Shown in pieces: positions 34,839-43,650 of a DNA stretch of 64,000 nucleotides. The translations under genes were made by a program, and so were the position numbers. The stretch comes from Mycobacterium sp. DL99 (GTDB lineage Bacteria; Actinomycetota; Actinomycetes; Mycobacteriales; Mycobacteriaceae). Numbering within the stretch: the first letter of the stretch is position 1; the number at the start of each line of letters is the position of its first letter. The DNA lies in the NCBI RefSeq assembly GCF_004762045.1, contig NZ_SJOM01000007.1, forward strand, positions 611,818 to 675,817, in the 5' to 3' direction. A model generated the notes under the pieces. The model worked only from the letters and a program-made list of their open reading frames with translations, did no database searches and was not told where the DNA came from.

Positions 34839-34864
34839 GCACAATTCAAGCAACATATTTGTGC
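34839..34864. promoter_or_regulatory. Inverted repeat GCACAA-N14-TTGTGC between pucR and gabT
   Basis: Perfect six-base arms spaced 14 bases apart, just upstream of pucR in the divergent gap with gabT. The wide spacing suits a regulator with two separated DNA-binding domains such as PucR. Candidate operator. Confidence 0.45.
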
Positions 34865-34937
34865 ATTTATGACCTGCCGACGATGCCCGCGGTTCCCTAG
34901 CGTTACGACAAACAACCGCCAGCAGCAGGAGGAACAC

Positions 34938-36284
34938 GTGACCATCGCTGAGATCGCGGGTACGGCCATCGCCCAGGAACGCCGGCTCGTCACCGCCATT
35001 CCCGGCCCGATCTCGCAGGAGATTCAGGCACGGAAGACCGCTGCGGTGGCCGGCGGCGTCGGGACCACACTGCCCGTCTACGTGGTCGCGGCAGGCGGTG
35101 GAATCCTCGTGGACGCCGACGGCAACCAGCTCATCGACTTCGGCTCCGGCATCGCCGTGACCACCGTGGGCAACAGTGCACCGGCTGTCGTCGAGGCCGT
35201 TACCGAGCAGGTCGCCGCGTTCACCCACACGTGCTTCATGGTCACCCCGTACGAGGGCTATGTGCGGGTGGCCGAGGAGCTCAACCGGCTCACTCCCGGT
35301 GACCACGAGAAGCGCAGCGTGCTGTTCAACTCCGGTGCGGAAGCCGTCGAGAACGCCGTCAAGATCGCCCGCGCTCACACCCGCAGGCAGGCCGTCGTGG
35401 TTTTCGACCACGCCTACCACGGCCGCACCAACCTCACCATGGCCATGACCGCCAAGAACCAGCCGTACAAGAACGGGTTCGGGCCGTTCGCCGGTGAGGT
35501 GTACCGGGTGCCGACCTCGTTCCCGTTCCGTGACGGCGAGACCGACGGTGCGGCTGCGGCCGCCCGCGCCCTCGATCTGATCGATAAGCAGGTCGGTGCC
35601 GACAACGTCGCCGCCGTGGTGATCGAACCCATTCAGGGCGAGGGCGGGTTCATCGTCCCCGCACCGGGATTCCTGCGCGCCCTGCAGAACTGGTGTACCG
35701 ACAACGGTGCGGTGTTCGTCGCCGACGAGGTGCAGTCGGGCTTTGCCCGCACCGGCGCGATGTTCGCGATCGAGCACGACGACGTCGTGCCCGATCTCAT
35801 CGTCACCGCCAAGGGCATCGCGGGTGGCCTGCCGCTGTCGGCGGTCACCGGCCGCGCCGAGATCATGGACGCGCCGCACGCCGGCGGCCTCGGTGGCACT
35901 TACGGCGGCAACCCGATCGCCTGCGCCGCCGCGCTCGCGGTCATCGACACCATCGAGCGTGAGGGACTGCTGGCCCGCGCCGTGGAGATCGAGAAGACGA
36001 TGGTCGGCCGCCTGAACGCGATCGCTGCCGAGGATTCCCGGATCGGCGAGGTCCGCGGCCGCGGCGCCATGATCGCCATTGAACTGGTCAAGGCGGGCAC
36101 CAGCGAGCCCGACGCCGACCTGGCCAAGCAGGTCTCGGCCGCTGCACATGCCCAGGGCCTGGTGGTGCTGACCTGCGGGACCTACGGCAACGTGCTGCGG
36201 TTCCTGCCGCCGCTGTCGATGCCTGATCACCTGCTCGAGGAGGGGCTGGACATCCTGGCCGCCATCTTCGCCGAGACCCGCTGA
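34938..36284 (+). CDS. gabT: 4-aminobutyrate aminotransferase
   Basis: 448 residues from a GTG with AGGAGG upstream. A class III PLP aminotransferase: the cofactor lysine is Lys292 in IVTAKGIAGGLPLSAV, with FADEVQSGFARTG for the PLP-ring aspartate and FNSGAEAVENAVKIARAHT for the phosphate site. It transfers the amino group of GABA to 2-oxoglutarate, giving succinate semialdehyde. The length matches M. tuberculosis GabT. The succinate-semialdehyde dehydrogenase follows 34 bases downstream. Confidence 0.95.
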   Translation: MTIAEIAGTAIAQERRLVTAIPGPISQEIQARKTAAVAGGVGTTLPVYVVAAGGGILVDADGNQLIDFGSGIAVTTVGNSAPAVVEAVTEQVAAFTHTCFMVTPYEGYVRVAEELNRLTPGDHEKRSVLFNSGAEAVENAVKIARAHTRRQAVVVFDHAYHGRTNLTMAMTAKNQPYKNGFGPFAGEVYRVPTSFPFRDGETDGAAAAARALDLIDKQVGADNVAAVVIEPIQGEGGFIVPAPGFLRALQNWCTDNGAVFVADEVQSGFARTGAMFAIEHDDVVPDLIVTAKGIAGGLPLSAVTGRAEIMDAPHAGGLGGTYGGNPIACAAALAVIDTIEREGLLARAVEIEKTMVGRLNAIAAEDSRIGEVRGRGAMIAIELVKAGTSEPDADLAKQVSAAAHAQGLVVLTCGTYGNVLRFLPPLSMPDHLLEEGLDILAAIFAETR

Positions 36285-36318
36285 CCGCCGAACCGCCTAG
36301 ATCCCTGGGAGACGTTGA

Positions 36319-37773
36319 GTGAACACGCAGAATGCGATCGCCGAACTGGACGCCAAGCACGGCATCCTCATCGACGGGCAAGCCCGCGGTGGCGCTTCGA
36401 CGTTCGAGGTGCACGACCCGGCTACCGGCCTGACCATCGCCGAGGTCGCCGATGGCACGGTGGCTGACGCCCGCTCGGCCGTCGATGCCGCGCACCGGGC
36501 CTTCGGTGGCTGGGCCAGGACCAGCCCCCGGCAGCGCAGCGACATCCTGCGCCGGGTGTTCGACCTGATGGTCGCCGACACCGAGCGGCTGGCGGCCCTG
36601 ATCTGTGCGGAGAACGGCAAGTCGCAGGCCGATGCCCGCGCCGAGGTGGGCTATGCCGCCGAGTTCTTCCGCTGGTTCTCCGAGGAGGCGGTGCGCACCG
36701 ACGGCGCCTACGGTGTCAGCCCTGCCGGTGGCACCCGGACGGTGGTCACGCACAAGCCGGTCGGGGTCGCTGCACTGGTGACGCCGTGGAACTTCCCGGC
36801 CGCGATGGCGACCCGCAAGATTGCGCCGGCGCTGGCCGCGGGCTGCACCGTGGTCCTCAAGCCGGCGGCCGAGACGCCGCTGACCGCCCTGGCGATCGCC
36901 GGAATCCTTTCGGCCGCAGGCGTTCCTGATGGTGTGGTCAACATGGTGCCCACCACCGATGCCGCCGCCGTGGTCGAGAACTGGTTGAGCGACGACCGGG
37001 TCCGCAAGGTGTCGTTCACGGGCTCCACCGGTGTCGGCCGCGTGCTGCTCAAGCAGGCTGCAGACCGGATCGTCAACGCAAGCATGGAACTGGGCGGCAA
37101 CGCTCCGTTCGTCGTCACCGCCGACGCCGATGTCGAGGCGGCCATCGCCGGCGCGATGGTGGCGAAGTTCCGGGGTGGGGGCCAGGCCTGCACCGCGGCC
37201 AACCGGTTCTATGTGCACGCTTCGGTCGCCGATCAGTTCGTCGCCGGTTTGGGCGCCGAGGTCGCGGCACTGCGCGTGGGGCCTGCGTCGGATCCGGCGT
37301 CCCAGATCGGTCCGCTGGTGAGCGAGCGCGCAGCGCAGCGAGTGGCTGCCGCGGTCGATGCCGCGGTGGCCGACGGTGCCGTGATCGCCGCGCAGGCGCA
37401 GGCGCCCGCCGAGGGCTGGTTCGTCGCTCCCACGGTGCTGACGGGTGTCGCCCCGGATGCCGCGATCCTGGCCGACGAGATCTTCGGGCCCGTCGCCCCG
37501 GTCGTGGTGTGGGAGGACGAGGACGACCTTCTGCGTTGGGTCAACGACACCGAATATGGTTTGGCGGCTTACATTTACGCCGGTCGGCTGCAGGATGCGC
37601 TACGGCTCGCCGAGTCCTTCGACGCCGGCATGGTCGGCATCAACCGGGGCATCGTCTCCGACCCGTCGACCCCGTTCGGTGGGATGAAGCAGAGCGGGCT
37701 CGGTCGCGAAGGTGCCCGGGAAGGTCTGCACGAGTTCCAGGAGACGCAGTACTTCAGCGTGGCGTTCGACTGA
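36319..37773 (+). CDS. gabD: Succinate-semialdehyde dehydrogenase (NAD(P)+)
   Basis: 484 residues from a GTG. An aldehyde dehydrogenase with catalytic Cys291 in GGGQACTAANRF and general base Glu257 in MELGGNAPFV; the NAD(P)-binding motif FTGSTGVGRVL and TPWNFPAAM are intact. It oxidises succinate semialdehyde to succinate, completing GABA catabolism with gabT upstream. It ends 9 bases before a convergent membrane-protein gene. Confidence 0.95.
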   Translation: MNTQNAIAELDAKHGILIDGQARGGASTFEVHDPATGLTIAEVADGTVADARSAVDAAHRAFGGWARTSPRQRSDILRRVFDLMVADTERLAALICAENGKSQADARAEVGYAAEFFRWFSEEAVRTDGAYGVSPAGGTRTVVTHKPVGVAALVTPWNFPAAMATRKIAPALAAGCTVVLKPAAETPLTALAIAGILSAAGVPDGVVNMVPTTDAAAVVENWLSDDRVRKVSFTGSTGVGRVLLKQAADRIVNASMELGGNAPFVVTADADVEAAIAGAMVAKFRGGGQACTAANRFYVHASVADQFVAGLGAEVAALRVGPASDPASQIGPLVSERAAQRVAAAVDAAVADGAVIAAQAQAPAEGWFVAPTVLTGVAPDAAILADEIFGPVAPVVVWEDEDDLLRWVNDTEYGLAAYIYAGRLQDALRLAESFDAGMVGINRGIVSDPSTPFGGMKQSGLGREGAREGLHEFQETQYFSVAFD

Positions 37774-37782
37774 GCGGTCCGC

Positions 37783-38163
37783 TCAGAACGGCGCCGAGTG
37801 CTGCATCAGGCTCAACATCAGCACGACCATGCACAACAGCGAGCTGAACATGATCAGCCCCATGACGACGATTACGAACCATGACGCGCAGCGCTGCTTG
37901 CCGCGCGCCAGTTTCGCGATCCGCTCGTCGTGCATGAGTTCATCTGCGACGACCGCGAATTCGACACGTTCCAATTCAGCGTCGGCGGCGGGTGCGCCGC
38001 AGGATATTTCGCGAAGGCGCGCGGCGGCGATGCCGACGCCGACCCCGGCGAATCGCCGACTCATCTGACGTGCCTGTCTTCGGGAGAGGCGGTGATCGAG
38101 CGCATCCAACGAATGCGGCCGCTGTCCCCATCCGCGGCCGTGCGCGTTCGACGGGGTCGTCAT
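37783..38163 (-). CDS. Small membrane-anchored hypothetical protein
   Basis: 126 residues. A basic N-terminal region (LDALDHRLSRRQARQMSRRFAGVG), an acidic central part and one strong C-terminal membrane segment (WFVIVVMGLIMFSSLLCMVVLMLSLM) give a tail-anchored topology with a short outer end. I do not recognise the family; similar small proteins occur in mycobacteria. It is convergent with gabD and transcribed from a 77-base gap shared with the end of the FadE10-like gene. Confidence 0.6.
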   Translation of the reverse strand: MTTPSNAHGRGWGQRPHSLDALDHRLSRRQARQMSRRFAGVGVGIAAARLREISCGAPAADAELERVEFAVVADELMHDERIAKLARGKQRCASWFVIVVMGLIMFSSLLCMVVLMLSLMQHSAPF

Positions 38164-38240
38164 AACCTATTGAGTCTACGAGCGTCCCTGGTCGTGAGGA
38201 AGTCTGCGCCCGTGGATTGTTCACGTCTGCAAGTACTTGT

Positions 38241-40130
38241 TCACCGGATGACCCGGTGCACGTCCTCCGTCACGTCGCCGCCCTCCTGGGCGATCCACGG
38301 CCCTTCGATCGACGGATCGATGATTCCGTCCTCCAGCCACGTGTAGCTACCGGCGAGCACCTCGTGCGCCAGCGTGCGGTCAGAGTCGTCGCTGTTGTCC
38401 CAGAGTTCGGTGAACAGCCGCTCGGCCCGTGCTCGGGATTGGCGACAGAACGCGTCGGCGAGGTCGACAGCGGAGTCTGGTGCGCCGCTGCGGGCCCGGA
38501 CGCAGGCCGCCGTCATCGCGAACAGTTCTGCCCCGATGTCGACGATCCGGCCGAGGAAGCGTTGCTTGTGTTCCAACCTGCCCTGCCACCGTGACATCGC
38601 GTAGAAGGTGCTGCGGGCGAGCTTGCGGCTGGCCCGTTCGACATACCGCAGGTGCTCGGCCAGCGGCCCGAACTCGGTGAATGACGTTGGCAGCTGGCCT
38701 CTTCCGGTGACCAGGGTGGGCAGCCAGCGCGCGTAGAACCTGCCGGCCTGCGCGGCGGCCTTCGCCTTGTGTCTGAGGTCGGCCTCGGGGTCGATGATGT
38801 CGCCGGCCACCGAGAGGTGCGCGTCCACCGCCTCGCGGGCCAGCATCAGATGCATGATCTCGGTGGAACCTTCGAAGATCCGGTTGATCCGCATATCGCG
38901 CAGGACCTGCTCGACGGGCACGCCGCGTTCCCCGCGGGCGGCCAGCGACTCGGCGGTTTCGAAGCCGCGGCCGCCACGAATCTGCACCAGCTCGTCGGCG
39001 ATCAGCCATGCCATCTCGGAGCCGTAGAGCTTGGCCAGCGCGGCCTCGATCCGGATGTCGGTGCGCCCGGCGTCGGCCAGTTCGCCGGCGAGCTCGACCA
39101 TCGACTCGATGCCGTAGGCGCTGGCCGCGATGAACGCCACCTTGCCGGCCACCGCGTCGTGCTCACCGACCGGCCGGCCCCACTGCACGCGTTCCTTCGA
39201 CCATTCCCTGGCGATCTTCAGACTCCACTTCGCCGATCCGGTACACACCGCCGGCAGCGACAGGCGGCCCACGTTGAGCGTGGTCAGGGCGATCTTGAGG
39301 CCTTCTCCCTCGCGGCCGATGCGGTTCGCGGCCGGCACCCGCACGTCGGTCAGCTTGGTCAGACCGTTCTCGATTCCGCGTAACCCCATGAATGCGTTGC
39401 GGTTCGTGACGACGATGCCGGGCGTATCCGCCTCGACGACGAATGCGGTGATACCGCCGCGATGCCCGTCACTTGGCGGCACCTGGGCCATCACCACGAG
39501 CAGGTCGGCGATGACACCGTTGGTAGTCCACAGTTTGACGCCGTTGAGCAGGTAGTCGTCGCCGTCCGGCGTGGCGGTGGCGTGCAGTCGGGCCGGGTCA
39601 CTGCCGACATCCGGCTCGGTCAGCAGGAACGCGCTGATCTCCCGCGTGCACCGGGGCAGCCAGGTGCGCTTCTGCTCGGCTGTCCCGAACATCGACACCG
39701 GCTGCGGTACCCCGATCGACTGGTGTGCCGACAGCAAGGCCCCGAGCGCGGGGTGTACCGAACCCACCAGGGTGAGCGCCTTGTTGTAGTACACCTGCGA
39801 CAGGCCGAGTCCGTCGTACTCGGCGGAGATCTTCATGCCGAACGCGCCGAGTTCCTTCAATCCCCGGATCACTTTGTCCGGGATCTGCGCGTCGCGTTCG
39901 ATGACCGCGGCGTCGATCTGCGTCTCGCAGAACGCCCGCAGCTTGGCCAGGAATGCCTTGCCCCGCTCCGTCGCCTCGGCCGAACCCCGTGGGTACGGAT
40001 GGACCAGATCCAATCGCAATCTGCCGAGGAACAGTTCCTTACCGAAGCTGGGCTGGCGCCACTGCGCTTCCCGCGCCTGCTCGGCGACCTGCCTGGCCTG
40101 TCGTTCGTTGACTTCTCCGGTAGCGGTCAT
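38241..40130 (-). CDS. Long acyl-CoA dehydrogenase, FadE10-like
   Basis: 629 residues from an ATG, longer than normal dehydrogenases and close to M. tuberculosis FadE10 as remembered: QPSFGKELFLGRLRLDLVHPYPRG at the start, LGALLSAHQSIGVPQPVSMFG, and FLLTEPDVGSDPARLHATATP at the FAD site. The C-terminal part continues with a helical extension (SFTEFGPLAEHLRYVERASRKLARSTFYAM) as in very-long-chain enzymes. The N-terminus ERQARQVAEQAREAQWRQPSF also agrees. The substrate is unknown; it lies divergent from a CoA transferase. Confidence 0.88.
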   Translation of the reverse strand: MTATGEVNERQARQVAEQAREAQWRQPSFGKELFLGRLRLDLVHPYPRGSAEATERGKAFLAKLRAFCETQIDAAVIERDAQIPDKVIRGLKELGAFGMKISAEYDGLGLSQVYYNKALTLVGSVHPALGALLSAHQSIGVPQPVSMFGTAEQKRTWLPRCTREISAFLLTEPDVGSDPARLHATATPDGDDYLLNGVKLWTTNGVIADLLVVMAQVPPSDGHRGGITAFVVEADTPGIVVTNRNAFMGLRGIENGLTKLTDVRVPAANRIGREGEGLKIALTTLNVGRLSLPAVCTGSAKWSLKIAREWSKERVQWGRPVGEHDAVAGKVAFIAASAYGIESMVELAGELADAGRTDIRIEAALAKLYGSEMAWLIADELVQIRGGRGFETAESLAARGERGVPVEQVLRDMRINRIFEGSTEIMHLMLAREAVDAHLSVAGDIIDPEADLRHKAKAAAQAGRFYARWLPTLVTGRGQLPTSFTEFGPLAEHLRYVERASRKLARSTFYAMSRWQGRLEHKQRFLGRIVDIGAELFAMTAACVRARSGAPDSAVDLADAFCRQSRARAERLFTELWDNSDDSDRTLAHEVLAGSYTWLEDGIIDPSIEGPWIAQEGGDVTEDVHRVIR

Positions 40131-40294
40131 CACCGGCCTCCATACGTCGGGCCCTACTCGACGGTAACCCCATTCGGTGGTGGCATACCCCGCAATATTT
40201 CGGCGAAACGGTATTCCAGCAGGCCGGCTCTCGAACTTCTTCTGCCGGAATGCGGTTTCGGCGGGGATCGGTGAGCCGGAAACGGTCTCGCTAC

Positions 40295-40307
40295 ACTTAC
40301 CGTAAGT
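40295..40307. promoter_or_regulatory. Inverted repeat ACTTAC-C-GTAAGT
   Basis: Perfect six-base arms around one base, 19 bases before the TTG of the CoA transferase and in the 196-base divergent gap with the FadE10-like gene. It has the shape of a TetR-type operator and could co-regulate both genes. Confidence 0.45.
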
Positions 40308-40326
40308 ACAACGGTTAGGGGCCGCG

Positions 40327-41553
40327 TTGATCAAGGTAATGCAGGGTATCCGGGTGCTGGAGGTCGCACAGTTCACGTTCGTGCCCGCGGCCGGCGCCAT
40401 CCTCGCCGACTGGGGTGCCGACGTCATCAAGGTGGAGCACCCGGTGCGCGGCGATACCCAGCGCGGCTTCATCAATATGGGCGGATTCGAACTCGACCCG
40501 AATCGGCATCCGCTCATCGAGCATCCCAACCGCGGAAAGCGCAGCGTCGGCATCGACGTCTCGACCCCTGGTGGCCAGGAGATCCTGTACGAGATCGCCA
40601 AGACGGCCGACGTGTTCCTGACCAACTACATGCCCCAGGCCCGGCAGAAGAACAAGTTCGATGTCGAGCACATCCGCGCGGTGAACCCGAACATCATCTA
40701 CGCCCGCGGTAGCGCCTACGGCGACAAGGGGCCCGAGCGGTTGGTCGGCGGTTTCGACGGCACCGCGTTCTGGACCCGCAGCGGGGTCGGACATGCCCTC
40801 ACCCCCGAGGAGTTGGGCGGGGCACTGTCCCAGGGCATTCCGGCGTTCGGCGATTCGATCGGCGGGATGAACATCGCCGGCGGTATCTCGGCGGCATTGT
40901 TCCACCGCGACCGGACCGGGGAAGCGCTCGAGGTCGACGTGTCACTGCTGAGCACCGCGTGGTGGGCGGCCGGAGCCAGTGTCACCCAGGGCATGGAGAC
41001 CGGGGAGACGATGCGTTCGGTGATGCCCGATTCCATCGGCCCCACGGTGAACCCGTTCCTCGGTAACTACCTCACCTCCGACGGCGGCACCATCAATCTG
41101 TGCATCGTCAGCCCGACCGGATACATTCGCGACGCGTTTGAGCACCTCGGCCTGCCCGAGCTGGCCGACGACCCGAGGTTCTCCGATGTCCTTCCGCTGA
41201 TCGAAAATGCCGAAGCGGCAGCCGAACTGATTTCCGAATCGATCCGCAGCAAGCCGTTCGAGTATTGGCGTCAGCACCTCAAGACCATGAAGGGCCAGTG
41301 GGCGCCGTTCCAGAGCCTGGTTGAGCTCGCGAGTGACGACCAGGCCGTCGCCAACGACATGATCGTCGAGGTGGAGGCCACCGACGGCGGCAAGCCGTTC
41401 AAGGTGGTGCGCGGGCCCGTGCAGTTCAATCACGAACCGCTGGAGACCACGCGCGCACCCCAGGCCTCCGAGCACACCGAGATCGTGCTGATGGAACTCG
41501 GCATCGACTGGGACCGGATCAGCGAGCTCAAGGACTCAGGCTCGATCGCCTGA
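40327..41553 (+). CDS. CaiB/BaiF-type CoA transferase
   Basis: 408 residues from a TTG with AGGGG upstream (ATG 40339 is an alternative). The family III fold is clear: GIRVLEVAQFTFVPAAGAILADWGADVIKVEHPVRGD at the N-terminus, LVGGFDGTAFWTRSGVGHAL containing the Asp that forms the acyl-CoA intermediate, and GSAYGDKGPERL. It moves CoA between carboxylic acids, probably activating a substrate for the divergent FadE10-like dehydrogenase. The end is followed by a hairpin at 41566-41628. Confidence 0.9.
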   Translation: MIKVMQGIRVLEVAQFTFVPAAGAILADWGADVIKVEHPVRGDTQRGFINMGGFELDPNRHPLIEHPNRGKRSVGIDVSTPGGQEILYEIAKTADVFLTNYMPQARQKNKFDVEHIRAVNPNIIYARGSAYGDKGPERLVGGFDGTAFWTRSGVGHALTPEELGGALSQGIPAFGDSIGGMNIAGGISAALFHRDRTGEALEVDVSLLSTAWWAAGASVTQGMETGETMRSVMPDSIGPTVNPFLGNYLTSDGGTINLCIVSPTGYIRDAFEHLGLPELADDPRFSDVLPLIENAEAAAELISESIRSKPFEYWRQHLKTMKGQWAPFQSLVELASDDQAVANDMIVEVEATDGGKPFKVVRGPVQFNHEPLETTRAPQASEHTEIVLMELGIDWDRISELKDSGSIA

Positions 41554-41565
41554 GCTGGTTGCGGG

Positions 41566-41628
41566 CACCGTTTTCTACGTGAGGGCTATTGACCGGCCGC
41601 GATCACACCCCCGCGTAGAAAAGCGGTG
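41566..41628. terminator. Hairpin after the CoA transferase gene
   Basis: CACCGTTTTCTACG (41566-41579) pairs with CGTAGAAAAGCGGTG (41614-41628) with one bulged base, continuing with a G/C-rich inner stem and a loop of about 20 bases. It lies 13 bases past the stop, between convergent genes. Confidence 0.5.
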
Positions 41629-41647
41629 GCGGTGGTGTGTTCCTGAG

Positions 41648-41959
41648 CTAGTTGCAGCCGCTCGCGTTGACCCACCGGCCGTTCCAGCCGATGCAGCCGT
41701 TGATGTTCGATCCGGGCGGCGGCGGTGGCGGGTCCTCCGGCAGCGGGGCGTAGTACGTGGGCGGGGGAACGTAAGGGGCGACCGCGTCGGCGATGTTGAC
41801 GCAACCGCCGACAGAAATCCGGCGGCCGGCGCTGGCGCATACGTCGGCGTTGGCCGTCCCGGCCGGGGCGGCCAGGACGATGGCGCCGGGCAGCGCCGTG
41901 AATGAGAGCACCACCGTGGCCGCGCGAAGCCACGATGATCGCGACGTTGTCTTGTGCAT
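41648..41959 (-). CDS. Small secreted proline-rich protein
   Basis: 103 residues. A signal peptide is evident: SSWLRAATVVLSFTALPGAIVLAAPAGTANADVCAS with a cleavage site after ANA. The mature part holds cysteines in DVCASAGRRISVGGCVN, a Pro-rich run PEDPPPPPPGSN and INGCIGWNGRWVNASGCN, so two disulfides are likely. The start is taken at ATG 41959 (AGGA five bases upstream); an ATG at 41962 overlaps the previous stop as ATGA. It is co-transcribed with the haemophore-like gene before it. The function is unknown. Confidence 0.75.
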   Translation of the reverse strand: MHKTTSRSSWLRAATVVLSFTALPGAIVLAAPAGTANADVCASAGRRISVGGCVNIADAVAPYVPPPTYYAPLPEDPPPPPPGSNINGCIGWNGRWVNASGCN

Positions 41960-42348
41960 CATTGTCCTAACGGCTGGTCGGGCTGCTTGATTCCGCAACG
42001 ATTGCGGAAATCGGTCAGCGGTTGACGGATCCCGGCGAGGTCAGCGTGGGCCTGGGGATTGCCGTCGAAGTAAGCCCGTGTGGCGTCCGGCACCTCTTCC
42101 TCCGGACGGCCCCGCAGGCTCGTATAGAAGTCGTTCACGTCCGGGTGGGTGAACAGGTACGTCGACGTCGATGCGGCGACGCCCGAGGCAATGTTGGCGA
42201 GGTCGGCAGCCGTGCAGTCGGGCGGGCGCGGCGGCGGCGGATCGGCCGCAGCGGTCATGGGGCTGAACAGACCGACGGCGACCCCGACGGCACCGGCGGC
42301 GAAAGCCGGGACCAATGCGTAGCGCATGTTGGACAGTGTGCGGGACAC
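41959..42348 (-). CDS. Secreted haemophore-like haem-binding protein
   Basis: 129 residues from a GTG with a full AAGGAG seven bases upstream. A signal peptide runs to about residue 36 (VPAFAAGAVGVAVGLFSPMTAAADPP). The mature domain CTAADLANIASGVAASTSTYLFTHPDVNDFYTSLRG with IRQPLTDFRNRCG matches the mycobacterial haemophore family (Rv0203-like), which carries haem across the cell envelope; the two cysteines flank the helical bundle. The TGATG junction with the next gene shows coupling. Haem binding is inferred from family resemblance. Confidence 0.8.
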   Translation of the reverse strand: MSRTLSNMRYALVPAFAAGAVGVAVGLFSPMTAAADPPPPRPPDCTAADLANIASGVAASTSTYLFTHPDVNDFYTSLRGRPEEEVPDATRAYFDGNPQAHADLAGIRQPLTDFRNRCGIKQPDQPLGQ

Positions 42349-42481
42349 AGCGGGACTCCTTCCCGAGGCGGGCAGGTGCCGATTGCATCGCCCGGCGGGC
42401 CGAACTGTAGCAGGTGGGGCGGGGTATGGGCGACGAATCCTTCGCTCGGCAAGGACGTGGCTTGGCTTGGTAGCCCGGCGT

Positions 42482-43558
42482 TTATGGCCGCGGCGGCGAC
42501 CCGACCCGTGCGTTGCGGTAGGTCGTGGGAGTCGCGCCGAACCAGCGTTTGCAGGAGCGGGTGAGGACGCTCTGCTCGGCATAGCCGAGTTGGCGGCAGA
42601 GTTGGTCGAGGCCGACATCGGTGTCGAGCAGCAGGCGTTGAGCGACGTCGCGGCGTGTCTGGTCGACCAGGTCGGCGAACGTGGCGTTCTCGGCGCGCAG
42701 TCGCCGTTGCAGCGCCTTCGGGTGCAGGCCGATGTGACCGGCGATGTCGGACGGGCCGATGGCCCCGGTGGGCAGGAGTGGGCGCACCAGGCTGCGCACC
42801 CGTTGGCTGGTCGCGGGGTCGAAGTCGCCCATGAGCTGGGCGAGGTAGTCGACCGCGGTCTGTTGGGCGAGTTGATCGGCGGGCAGTGGCCGTTGCAGAT
42901 CGGCGGTGCGCAGGGTGAAGCCTGCGACCGGTTCGAAAAAACTGGGCGGGCAGCCGAAGTAGCTCTGATAGTCGTCGGTGGGGGTCAACGCGGGGCGGGG
43001 TAGGTGCACCGCGATGGGCCGGTAAGCGGCGCCGAGAAACAGCCGCAGTACCCGCAGCGTGACTCCCAGTGACAGTTCGATCGCTTGGGCTTGCGGGGGT
43101 GACGGGTCGAGGTGGAATTCGAATTCGAAGCGCGGTAGTTGCGGGTCGAGATGTGTGGTGACCCGTGCGGTGATCGAAGGGCTGTAGGCCGCCATGAATT
43201 TCTCGAAGATCGTGAAGGCTTCGGCAACGGTGGCGGCATTGCGGCCGGCAAGGCCGACCGGGCCCAGGATGTCGACGCCCTGACGAAGTGCCAAACGCCG
43301 TCCGAAATCCGGGGTTCCGAGTGCGGCGGCGGTGTCTTCGAGCATCCGGGCGCCGTTGGGCAGGGAGATGAACCGGTCGTGACGACCGACATCGTCGTAG
43401 GGAATGTGGGCGGCCGCGATCAGTGCGCGACTGTCTCCGCCGAGTTCGGTGACGAGTTGGTGAAAAGTCGTGAGTGCCGTCCCGCGAATCAGGCCATGTC
43501 CCAGACTGTCAAAGATTTGTCCTGGAATGTCAAGACATCGGCTCTCAGTTTGCTGCAC
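42482..43558 (-). CDS. AraC-family transcriptional regulator
   Basis: 358 residues from a GTG. The N-terminal half is the Arabinose_bd-type ligand domain common in mycobacterial AraC proteins (GLIRGTALTTFHQLVTELGGD, GPVGLAGRNAATVAEAFTIFEKF), and the C-terminal helix-turn-helix pair is PSDIAGHIGLHPKALQRRLRAENATFADLVDQTRRDVAQRLL with LCRQLGYAEQSVLTRSCKRWFGATPTTYR. It is divergent from the arylsulfatase gene over 92 bases and probably controls it. Confidence 0.88.
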   Translation of the reverse strand: MQQTESRCLDIPGQIFDSLGHGLIRGTALTTFHQLVTELGGDSRALIAAAHIPYDDVGRHDRFISLPNGARMLEDTAAALGTPDFGRRLALRQGVDILGPVGLAGRNAATVAEAFTIFEKFMAAYSPSITARVTTHLDPQLPRFEFEFHLDPSPPQAQAIELSLGVTLRVLRLFLGAAYRPIAVHLPRPALTPTDDYQSYFGCPPSFFEPVAGFTLRTADLQRPLPADQLAQQTAVDYLAQLMGDFDPATSQRVRSLVRPLLPTGAIGPSDIAGHIGLHPKALQRRLRAENATFADLVDQTRRDVAQRLLLDTDVGLDQLCRQLGYAEQSVLTRSCKRWFGATPTTYRNARVGSPPRP

Positions 43559-43650
43559 AGTAGATGACCGGGTCGGGGTGAATCGGCTGCGCGGCTTGCC
43601 CCACAGTGGCCTGCTGCGCAGACCGAGTTCCTATGGAGGAGAGGGGCGCG

